This document shows, piece by piece, positions 1 to 4,513 of a stretch of DNA of 5,424 bases. The DNA comes from JACOND01 sp051011135 (GTDB lineage: Bacteria > Bdellovibrionota > Bdellovibrionia > Bdellovibrionales > UBA1609). Made by a program: the position numbers and the translations under genes. The stretch's first letter is position 1, and each line of letters starts with the position of its first letter. The DNA lies in assembly GCA_051011135.1 (NCBI GenBank), contig JBPCUO010000043.1, positions 1 through 5,424 on the forward strand. The letters are read 5' to 3'. The notes below the pieces were generated by a model. That model worked only from the letters and a program-made list of their open reading frames with translations. It did not search any database and had not been told where the DNA came from.

Positions 1-59
1 ACTTCTTCTCAAGAGGAGGTGGAGGTGGAGATAACGACTGGATGGGAGATGGTTATTAA
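1..59 (+). CDS. C-terminal end of an upstream Gly-rich protein (5' partial)
   Basis: Reading from base 3, the sequence gives an open 18-residue tail, FFSRGGGGGDNDWMGDGY, ending in TAA at 57-59. The run of glycines followed by an acidic, Trp-containing tail looks like a flexible protein C-terminus. The stop lies 18 nt before the next start, which fits the tight packing of the window. A second frame starting at base 1 is also open to base 66, but it gives a less protein-like composition and would end closer to the next ATG. Function cannot be told from so short a piece. Confidence 0.4.
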   Translation, partial: FFSRGGGGGDNDWMGDGY

Positions 60-77
60 CAATTAAAAACAATTAAA
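56..77 (+). promoter_or_regulatory. A-rich translation-initiation leader without Shine-Dalgarno
   Basis: The stretch before the ATG at 78 consists almost only of A and T with two CAATTAA cores and has no GGAGG-like element. A closely similar 25-nt stretch, including the ATG, precedes the gene at 3517, and a shorter version (AAACAATTAA) precedes the ATG at 857. Bacteroidetes ribosomes are known to make little use of Shine-Dalgarno pairing and to favour A-rich upstream sequence. This is therefore probably the initiation signal, although a promoter role cannot be excluded. Confidence 0.5.
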
Positions 78-839
78 ATGAAAAAATTATTATTATTAGG
101 ATTAGTTGTACTAGGTACAGCTTGCCAGAAAAACTATTACCTTGATGATTTAAATGAGGCTAATGAAACTATTGAGCAATTAGAAATTACTATTGCTGAT
201 TTAAGAATTGAGCTTGCGGATGCTAACGAGGTTGTAGTAATGCAAACTATCTTACTTGATAAGGCTAAGGAAGACTTAGATAACCTACAAGCAGAGTACA
301 CTTATGTCAATGAAAGCCAATCAGCTTTTATTCATGAGCTGAATGCTAAGATTGAAGGATACCTTACGACTATCGCTGAATTGGAGGCTGAATTGGTAGA
401 GCTGAATGCTTACACTCAAGGGGTGCTAGAGAATTACACTCATGATGTTGTATCTCTAAAGGCTCAGATTAAAGCTTTGCAAGATGAGATTGACTCTTAT
501 GTGCCAGAGATTGTAGAGGTAATCAAAGAGATTGAGGTTATTGTGGAAGTTGAGAAGATTGTAACTAAATATGAATCAGTAGGCGTACAAGCAATATCGT
601 ATTATGATGACCATGCAATAGTACTACTATCTGATGGACAAATGATACAAGTCGATTATGTATTACCTGCTCCATGTAATGACGCTATATTTAGAAAAAT
701 AGGACCAAATAACGCTATTCAACTCAAAGATGAAAATGGAAATACTGTCTTTAGCGCTTGGATAGTTGGAAATGAGGAAGCTACTAATGATGAGTTAATA
801 GCACATGCAGAATCTCAAGGATATACAGTTTGCGTATAA
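78..839 (+). CDS. Coiled-coil lipoprotein, 253 aa, unknown function
   Basis: The N-terminus is a lipoprotein signal peptide: MKK, a hydrophobic stretch at residues 4-12, then LGTAC with the lipidated Cys at 16. The -3 residue is Gly rather than the usual Leu, which is acceptable for Bacteroidetes. Residues about 22-165 are rich in Glu, Leu, Ile and Ala with heptad-like spacing and few helix breakers, which predicts a long coiled coil. The last 85 residues (about 168-253) are different, containing aromatic and beta-prone segments with Cys at 198 and 252, and may form a small globular head. The mature protein would be membrane-anchored through lipid, with a rod and a terminal domain. The start is fixed by the signal peptide and the A-rich leader. 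I do not recognise a family. A structural, envelope-spanning (spanin-like) or adhesion role is possible but not shown. Confidence 0.9.
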   Translation: MKKLLLLGLVVLGTACQKNYYLDDLNEANETIEQLEITIADLRIELADANEVVVMQTILLDKAKEDLDNLQAEYTYVNESQSAFIHELNAKIEGYLTTIAELEAELVELNAYTQGVLENYTHDVVSLKAQIKALQDEIDSYVPEIVEVIKEIEVIVEVEKIVTKYESVGVQAISYYDDHAIVLLSDGQMIQVDYVLPAPCNDAIFRKIGPNNAIQLKDENGNTVFSAWIVGNEEATNDELIAHAESQGYTVCV

Positions 840-856
840 CACTAAACAATTAAGAT

Positions 857-979
857 ATGATAGATTGGAGTACATTTCCAAACTCGTTCGAGGAGCGTAT
901 AGTTTGGAGCGTTGAGAATATTGAAGGTTATAGAGAGAGCCTAGAAAAATACTCTCCTCACTTATTAGAATTATTATAA
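857..979 (+). CDS. Small hypothetical protein, 40 aa
   Basis: The ORF begins with ATG at 857, 17 nt after the previous stop, and is preceded by AAACAATTAA, the same core found before the starts at 78 and 3517. The product (MIDWSTFPNSFEER... ending HLLELL) is acidic and Trp-containing, with a predicted amphipathic helix in its second half. Its TAA stop shares one base with the ATG of the next gene (TAATG), which suggests translational coupling. No family is recognised. The support is the start context and the exact stop/start junction rather than the protein itself. Confidence 0.62.
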   Translation: MIDWSTFPNSFEERIVWSVENIEGYRESLEKYSPHLLELL

Positions 980-1137
980 TGGCAATAGCATTATTATTTA
1001 CACTAGCAGTATTTATCGCGTGGGCAGTACGCAATGCAATACTTAAATGGAAAAAGGTTGATGAGAATATCGACAAACTTATCGCGATAGAGAAGGCGCA
1101 GGAATTAATTAGAAAAGAACAACAAAAATTAAAATAA
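979..1137 (+). CDS. Single-pass membrane microprotein, 52 aa
   Basis: Residues 2-18 (AIALLFTLAVFIAWAVR) form a hydrophobic segment long enough to cross the membrane. They are followed by a charged, Lys/Glu-rich helical tail (residues 24-52) with coiled-coil-like spacing. The basic residues just after the segment (R18, K24, K26, K27) suggest that the C-terminal tail is cytoplasmic. The gene starts one base inside the previous stop (TAATG) and ends in TAATATG, which contains the next start. Small phage proteins of this design include holins, holin antagonists and inner-membrane spanins, but the orientation suggested by the charges does not fit a spanin and no assignment is justified. Confidence 0.75.
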   Translation: MAIALLFTLAVFIAWAVRNAILKWKKVDENIDKLIAIEKAQELIRKEQQKLK

Positions 1138-1138
1138 T

Positions 1139-1291
1139 ATGAGAGATTTAGAATTAGTAAAAGGAAAAGGAAATGGCGCAAGAAAAGCTTATCGCCATGC
1201 ATTAGAAACTAACTTATTCGGCGTAGCTGATAAGATTAAAGCGGCTCGACAGAACCCTAACAAAAGAAAGTTTAACAAAAAAAGAAAATAA
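1139..1291 (+). CDS. Small basic protein, 50 aa
   Basis: The product is strongly basic, with KGKGNGARKAYRHA near the N-terminus (residues 8-21) and a C-terminal tail dense in Lys and Arg (residues 43-50, KRKFNKKRK-type composition). Such a charge pattern is typical of nucleic-acid-binding or ribosome-associated small proteins, but there is no recognisable fold. The start is the ATG of a TAATATG junction one base after the previous stop, and the end forms a second identical junction. The 14 bases AAAATAATATGAGA occur at both ends of this gene. Base composition matches its neighbours. Confidence 0.75.
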   Translation: MRDLELVKGKGNGARKAYRHALETNLFGVADKIKAARQNPNKRKFNKKRK

Positions 1292-1292
1292 T

Positions 1293-1478
1293 ATGAGAAC
1301 TCAATTAAGAACCTTTGGATTAGAATTAGACAGTGAATTAAAAGCACAAGCACAAGCCTTAGACGGGTTTGTTCGCTTTGTGGATGACGAGTACTTTGAA
1401 GTTGAGATGTCAGAAGCACCAACAGACAAAGACTTTGTGTATTTTAAAAGAGAGAACGGACAAAAACTAGTAGGATAA
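1293..1478 (+). CDS. Small acidic hypothetical protein, 61 aa
   Basis: The product starts MRTQLRTFGLELDSELK and continues with an acidic, aromatic stretch (residues 24-53, with DDEYFEVEM and DFVYFKRENG). This suggests a small alpha/beta domain with a helix followed by beta strands. No family is recognised. It is third in a chain of genes joined by TAATATG: its ATG lies one base after the previous stop, and its own TAA is followed by T and the ATG of the 353-residue gene. The minus-strand ORF covering this region is a shadow. Confidence 0.8.
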   Translation: MRTQLRTFGLELDSELKAQAQALDGFVRFVDDEYFEVEMSEAPTDKDFVYFKRENGQKLVG

Positions 1479-1479
1479 T

Positions 1480-2541
1480 ATGACTTACATCTTCAATAGA
1501 AAGATAGAGGAGCAATCAATAGAGTACGCGAATACTCATGACATGCTTGTCGAGGCTTTAGAAGGACAAGTTTACCTCAAAGAGACATTCCACAAGGTCA
1601 ACACCAATCAAGTTACTGGTGAGGCTTTGAAAAAAGTAAGTGTTGGAGGTAAAGGTGGTTTCGGTTCACAAGGTGATGCACGAGACCAAGAGAAACAAGT
1701 TAATGCTACAAGTAGAGTGATGGTCATGTGTGACCCCTCTCAAGTAGCGTTCGACCACAACGCCTCATTAGATGAGAAGGTTGTTGGGTGGCAAGAGAGG
1801 GTAGTTCCTTTTACTGGACATACAGATTGGACTCCGGTAATTGGCCCTCAGAAGCCAAGAGATTATGATGAGTTTGTTCATACCAATGAGCTTGACCCAT
1901 CAGACCACATGAGAAACTGTGCATTCTACCTTAAAGGAGACATGTTAAAGCGTGCTCAGGATAGATACGACGAGCTTTGTGGATACAAAGGGGCTCACCT
2001 ATATGTAGGGCTCAATGGGTACGAGCAGAGACGTTATAGGTTCACAGTAGAATGCCTTCTTAATCAGAAACAACATTTTACACATACAGCTGGAGTTGAT
2101 GCTGATGGTAATATAGTAGTTAGAAAGAAGAAGGAACCCTACAAGGGCAAGGAGTGCTACATGAATTGGGAAGCATCATCTTATAATCACAATAAGCAAG
2201 TCTATGCTATCTATAATGAGTATCATTATAATAAGCATGATGATGAGTGGTTGGATGAGAAGATGAGAAACCTAAGCAGAAAGGATTGTATTCAATTCCT
2301 TAACTGGCAGTTTGGAAAAGCTAAGCCATGGGATTGGAGAGAGGAGCGCGTGTTTGACAACACGGTCGTTTCAGAGCCTTCTGAGGACTTCTTGTTAGAG
2401 CAAGAGGCTGCAAGGTCATTAGAGAAAAAGAGGCGCTTAGATGCTCTTAAAAACGCTCCAGATTTGAGCGATTGGAAAGTAGTGTATAAGTGGGAATTAA
2501 CAAAACAAGGTAAAGTAATGTTCGCAAATGAAAAAATATAA
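1480..2541 (+). CDS. Hypothetical protein, 353 aa, family not recognised
   Basis: This is the largest complete gene of the window and I cannot assign it. There is no signal peptide or membrane segment, so it is probably cytoplasmic or a virion component. A Gly-rich stretch lies at residues 55-65 (VGGKGGFGSQG). The central part (about 80-200) is mixed alpha/beta with a Cys at 84, 147, 167 and 192. Residues 213-221 are basic (VVRKKKEPY). Residues 229-290 are rich in Trp, Tyr, His and Asn, including WDWREER. The C-terminal 50 residues contain a charged helix followed by DWKVVYKWEL. No nucleotide-binding P-loop, nuclease or zinc-ribbon motif is apparent. Its start belongs to a TAATATG junction and its 3' end overlaps the sigma-like gene by 14 nt, so the two are probably co-translated. 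The pairing with a sigma factor could mean a regulatory or early/late-switch role, which is pure inference. Confidence 0.92.
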   Translation: MTYIFNRKIEEQSIEYANTHDMLVEALEGQVYLKETFHKVNTNQVTGEALKKVSVGGKGGFGSQGDARDQEKQVNATSRVMVMCDPSQVAFDHNASLDEKVVGWQERVVPFTGHTDWTPVIGPQKPRDYDEFVHTNELDPSDHMRNCAFYLKGDMLKRAQDRYDELCGYKGAHLYVGLNGYEQRRYRFTVECLLNQKQHFTHTAGVDADGNIVVRKKKEPYKGKECYMNWEASSYNHNKQVYAIYNEYHYNKHDDEWLDEKMRNLSRKDCIQFLNWQFGKAKPWDWREERVFDNTVVSEPSEDFLLEQEAARSLEKKRRLDALKNAPDLSDWKVVYKWELTKQGKVMFANEKI

Positions 2542-3409
2542 TCATAAAATTAAGAAAATGAGAGAGACTGACGCTAAGATGGTGTCAGTCGTTCGAGATA
2601 AGCAAGGAAATGAGAAGTTCACACAATATGGTCCAACTGATGTTAAAGTTATAGATAAGGTAAATCAAGAGTATTTATTATCATCAGAAGACTTCATTGT
2701 CAAGTTTAAACCATATATAGATGATATAGCGAGGTTTAAAAAGGTTAATGATAGAAAATACCTTCGTTCTACCAACTATGCTTTAATAGGTTGTATGACT
2801 GCTAATGATATGTATCAAGAAGCTTACTTAGCCTTCCTTGAGGCTTATGACAAAATAGACTGGACTATGATAGATAATGTCAGCGAAACTGAGAAAGGAG
2901 CTATTGTATGGTCTTATTTAAAAAAATCCACATTACTTAACTTCGAGAGGCAGCTTAGAAACAAAAAAGATGGTATTAGGATACCAGAAAGGCAGCTGTT
3001 CAATTCTGATAGTATCAACACTAATGTTTTAACTCAGTTATTCAGTCAAATAGATAGAGTTTTCTTTCACAACCAAGAAGAAGTAGCTTTAACTAAATGG
3101 GAAACTGATTTAATTGGGGCTTTTATGGATGTTCACATGGATAAGTATTTGGATTTAACTAGAAACGGAAATAGAGACTTAAAGAAAAACGAGAGAGCTG
3201 TTTTAAAGGCCCTTTACGGTCTTGATGAGGTTAGAATGTCTTATAAAGATATATCCGACCACTATAAGGTAAGTCAATCCACTATACGTTCTGTTAAAGA
3301 AAGAGCTATTAAGAGATTAAAAACAAGAGAATCTATTGAAGAAATAGCGGATTTTTTACACGAATATCGCATTAACACTCAGGCAGATACAGAGAAATAC
3401 AGAAAATAA
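2528..3409 (+). CDS. Divergent sigma-70-family RNA polymerase sigma factor (phage type)
   Basis: Three segments match the sigma-70 layout in order. Residues 94-112 (DMYQEAYLAFLEAYDKIDW) resemble region 2 (DL.QEG..GL..A...FD), followed to about residue 145 by a helix of region 2.3/2.4 type. Residues 149-154 (GIRIPE) resemble region 3.0 of primary sigma factors (IRIPVH). Residues 219-265 resemble region 4: KKNERAVLKALYGLDEVRMS, then a helix-turn-helix at about 238-262 (YKDISDHYKVSQSTIRSVKERA), like VLxxRYGL...EIG...VSxxxIRxxExxAxxKLR. The product should bind host core RNA polymerase and direct it to specific promoters. At 293 residues it is shorter than a primary sigma and lacks region 1.1. Residues 155-215 between regions 3 and 4 are not recognisable. 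The ATG at 2528 overlaps the previous gene by 14 nt; an in-frame ATG at 2558, after an A-rich stretch, is an alternative start. The only sizeable intergenic gap follows directly. Confidence 0.85.
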   Translation: MKKYNHKIKKMRETDAKMVSVVRDKQGNEKFTQYGPTDVKVIDKVNQEYLLSSEDFIVKFKPYIDDIARFKKVNDRKYLRSTNYALIGCMTANDMYQEAYLAFLEAYDKIDWTMIDNVSETEKGAIVWSYLKKSTLLNFERQLRNKKDGIRIPERQLFNSDSINTNVLTQLFSQIDRVFFHNQEEVALTKWETDLIGAFMDVHMDKYLDLTRNGNRDLKKNERAVLKALYGLDEVRMSYKDISDHYKVSQSTIRSVKERAIKRLKTRESIEEIADFLHEYRINTQADTEKYRK

Positions 3410-3440
3410 TGAATATTTTTTACTATGTACTGAGACAAAA

Positions 3441-3467
3441 CACTTAAAGTGGTGCATATCATAAGTG
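3441..3467 (+). promoter_or_regulatory. Stem-loop 1 in the leader of the 3517 gene
   Basis: CACTTA at 3441-3446 pairs with TAAGTG at 3462-3467. Inside this, TGGT at 3450-3453 can pair with ATCA at 3458-3461 (one G-U pair) around a GCAT loop, leaving a three-base AAG bulge on the 5' side. The result is a ten-pair bulged hairpin. It lies about 30 nt after the sigma-factor stop and about 50 nt before the next start. It is not followed by a T run, so it does not look like an intrinsic terminator. It could be a processing site, a protein-binding site or part of a 5' untranslated control element. Confidence 0.4.
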
Positions 3468-3470
3468 AGA

Positions 3471-3490
3471 AGACGTTACAAAAGGCGTCT
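3471..3490 (+). promoter_or_regulatory. Stem-loop 2 in the leader of the 3517 gene
   Basis: AGACGTT at 3471-3477 pairs with GGCGTCT at 3484-3490: five Watson-Crick pairs plus two U-G pairs in RNA, closing a six-base ACAAAA loop. It begins three bases after stem-loop 1 and is followed by an AT-only stretch leading to the start at 3517. The asymmetric U-G pairs mean it folds as RNA on the + strand better than on the complement. Function is unknown. Confidence 0.4.
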
Positions 3491-3494
3491 AATA

Positions 3495-3516
3495 TTAATA
3501 ATTAAAAAACAATAAA
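3495..3516 (+). promoter_or_regulatory. A-rich translation-initiation leader
   Basis: This 22-nt AT-rich stretch with the core AAAACAATAAA ends at the ATG at 3517. It closely matches the stretch at 56-77 upstream of the coiled-coil lipoprotein: both have TTAA, AATTAAAAA, a CAAT core and AAAATG. There is no Shine-Dalgarno sequence. It probably serves ribosome recruitment in the Bacteroidetes manner. Confidence 0.5.
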
Positions 3517-3777
3517 ATGAAAAATATTAAAAACACATATACACAAGATAACAACTTAAAAGGTAAATCATTCTCCTCTGGAGAATTAACAGATGCGGAT
3601 TACGACTTAATAGCATCGAGAAGCAAAACTACTTACGTTCAAGATATAGAGTTAGAAAGATACTGGGGTGAAGAGTACTCTGATTATAACAACATCTGGG
3701 AGGTAAATAAGTATGAGTCTCAATACAACTCTGGAGACACGTTTACTATTGGTAATAATATTTCAGGAGGAATATAA
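3517..3777 (+). CDS. Hypothetical acidic, Tyr-rich protein, 86 aa
   Basis: The product begins MKNIKNTYTQDNNLKGKSFS and is rich in Asn, Asp, Glu, Ser and Tyr. It has a Trp/Tyr-rich middle (residues 48-70, with YWGEEYSDY) and a Gly/Asn-rich end (NNISGGI). There is no membrane segment and no recognised domain. It is the first gene after the structured 107-nt gap and carries the A-rich start leader, so it probably heads a new transcription or translation unit. Its last codons contain AGGAGG (3765-3770), which sits six bases before the ATG of the next gene, and the two genes overlap by one base (TAATG). Confidence 0.85.
   Translation: MKNIKNTYTQDNNLKGKSFSSGELTDADYDLIASRSKTTYVQDIELERYWGEEYSDYNNIWEVNKYESQYNSGDTFTIGNNISGGI
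3765..3770 (+). promoter_or_regulatory. Strong Shine-Dalgarno (AGGAGG) for the 3777 gene
   Basis: AGGAGG ends six bases before the ATG at 3777 and lies inside the last Gly codons of the previous gene. Most other starts in the window lack such a sequence, which makes this one stand out. It supports the start choice at 3777, although Shine-Dalgarno use is weak in Bacteroidetes. Confidence 0.5.
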
Positions 3778-4037
3778 TGAGAGAATGCATAGCAATTAAG
3801 AAGGGAGACCGAGGGTGGAACGCAATAGCCGTTCTACCTAAGGAGTACCGAGAGATGGACCTCAAGGAGGTTGAAGACTTTATGTGCATACGAGACGGAA
3901 GAGATTTCTATGACTTCCGCATCGACCCAGAGACTTGGTATATCTGGTTAAAGAAGAAAAATATAGATGGAATTAAATTAGTAACAAATAGAGATGAGAA
4001 AAATAGTATTAATAATAGCAGCAGTCCTAGTGACTAG
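3777..4037 (+). CDS. Hypothetical protein, 86 aa
   Basis: The product starts MRECIAIKKGDRGWNAIAVL. The pattern is of a small alpha/beta domain: a beta-prone start, a helix around residues 26-37 (EMDLKEVEDFM), an acidic/aromatic part (DFYDFRIDPETWYIWLKKK, residues 43-61) and another strand (DGIKLV). The last 14 residues, rich in Asn and Ser, lie in the 44-nt overlap with the next gene, where the other frame encodes a signal peptide; this low-complexity tail is therefore probably dictated by that frame. The start is supported by AGGAGG six bases upstream and by the TAATG junction. No signal peptide and no known family are seen. Confidence 0.87.
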   Translation: MRECIAIKKGDRGWNAIAVLPKEYREMDLKEVEDFMCIRDGRDFYDFRIDPETWYIWLKKKNIDGIKLVTNRDEKNSINNSSSPSD

Positions 4038-4362
4038 TTGCGGAGCCGTTAGTGGCACAATAGATGTGAGTCCAGTTTATCAGAACCCTCCATGCATTAA
4101 TGGAGTTTATAAATATGGATTCTACGGATGGGGCTTCTATGATTGCTACGGATTCTACATTGGCGCAGGTCAATATCAAGTAGGCCCTAGAATTGTTTGG
4201 AGACCTAATGTAAAGAAGAACAAACCGAAGAAAACTAAGGTGGTTAAGAGTCCAGTATATAGAGGACCGAGAGGAGGAGGCAAAAATGCCCAAGAAGAAA
4301 GAAATTATAGCTATTGTTATATGGACATTAGCATTATTAACAATATTAACCTCATGCACTAA
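3994..4362 (+). CDS. Small lipoprotein with Tyr/Gly-rich segment, 122 aa
   Basis: Residues 1-16 (MRKIVLIIAAVLVTSC) are a clear lipoprotein signal with the lipidated Cys at 16. The mature part has an aromatic-Gly segment at residues 39-58 with three GFY repeats (YGFYGWGFYDCYGFYIG), Cys at 34 and 51, then a Lys/Pro-rich stretch (residues 71-86) and RGPRGGG at 90-96. The tetrapeptide SPVY occurs twice (residues 26-29 and 86-89). The design resembles small Gly/Tyr-rich envelope lipoproteins of Bacteroidetes, whose functions are mostly unknown. The start overlaps the previous gene by 44 nt and is fixed by the signal peptide. The last 25 residues lie in a 77-nt overlap with the next lipoprotein gene, have a different composition (no Lys/Pro/Gly) and may be a recent read-through extension. 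Confidence 0.86.
   Translation: MRKIVLIIAAVLVTSCGAVSGTIDVSPVYQNPPCINGVYKYGFYGWGFYDCYGFYIGAGQYQVGPRIVWRPNVKKNKPKKTKVVKSPVYRGPRGGGKNAQEERNYSYCYMDISIINNINLMH
4275..4280 (+). promoter_or_regulatory. Strong Shine-Dalgarno (AGGAGG) for the 4286 gene
   Basis: AGGAGG is repeated in register within a GAGGAGGAGG run and ends five bases before the ATG at 4286. The run also encodes the Gly-rich RGGG of the upstream lipoprotein. It supports the start at 4286 despite the long overlap with that gene; the ATG at 4321 is in the other frame. Confidence 0.5.
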
Positions 4363-4513
4363 AGATAGTGTTACATACTGTTTATGTGAGACCGAGTATG
4401 GTTCACACCTGTACTGGGAAGAGAATGGGCCGCCATACGATATAGTAGGGCTCCCTCACTGTTCGGAAGACAGGGAATATTTAGAAGAATTACAAAATAA
4501 ATTATATGGATAA
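4286..4513 (+). CDS. Small Cys-containing lipoprotein, 75 aa
   Basis: The N-terminus is MPKKKE, a hydrophobic core (residues 7-21) and the textbook lipobox LTSC with the lipidated Cys at 24. The 52-residue mature part begins TKDSVTYCLCETEYGSHLYW and has three further Cys (32, 34 and 59), which could form one disulfide in the periplasm or at the surface. It ends in a charged helix (residues 61-73, EDREYLEELQNKL). No family is recognised. The gene begins inside the preceding lipoprotein gene (77-nt overlap, +1 frame) behind a strong AGGAGG and ends 8 nt inside the metalloprotease gene. The three genes therefore form an overlapping set that is probably expressed together. Size and nesting recall outer-membrane spanins, but two-component spanin partners are not evident. 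Confidence 0.86.
   Translation: MPKKKEIIAIVIWTLALLTILTSCTKDSVTYCLCETEYGSHLYWEENGPPYDIVGLPHCSEDREYLEELQNKLYG

Noticed and set aside
1..66. Alternative frame for the upstream partial gene, ending at 64-66
   Set aside because: It is open but gives a mixed Glu/Val/Thr peptide. The Gly-rich frame ending at 57-59 looks more like a real protein tail, although the choice is uncertain.
78..1137. Two-component spanin pair (lipoprotein at 78 and membrane microprotein at 979)
   Set aside because: The membrane protein is very short and its charges suggest a cytoplasmic tail. The two genes are also separated by another ORF, and no endolysin or holin gene is seen nearby.
795..1202. Minus-strand ORF of 135 codons
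   Set aside because: It lies opposite three small + strand genes joined by exact TAATG and TAATATG junctions. Its protein is a low-complexity Ile/Leu/Ser/Asn mix with no start signal, and no other minus-strand gene is supported.
1189..1422. Minus-strand ORF of 77 codons
   Set aside because: It is antisense to the 1139 and 1293 genes, has Leu-rich low-complexity content and no plausible start context.
3409..3447. 12-codon ORF (MNIFYYVLRQNT) overlapping the sigma stop as TAATG
   Set aside because: The junction resembles other coupled starts, but the peptide is too short to support and its end runs into stem-loop 1. A leader peptide cannot be excluded.
3441..3490. Intrinsic terminator after the sigma gene
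   Set aside because: Neither hairpin is GC-rich or followed by a T run, and the only T run (near 3415) lies before the hairpins.
3410..3516. Promoter for the 3517 gene
   Set aside because: No TAnnTTTG element of Bacteroidetes or convincing -35/-10 pair was found. TACTAT at 3421 alone is not enough in such AT-rich DNA.
4027..4359. Minus-strand ORF of 110 codons
   Set aside because: It is antisense to the lipoprotein at 3994, whose signal peptide and lipobox are clear; shadow ORF.
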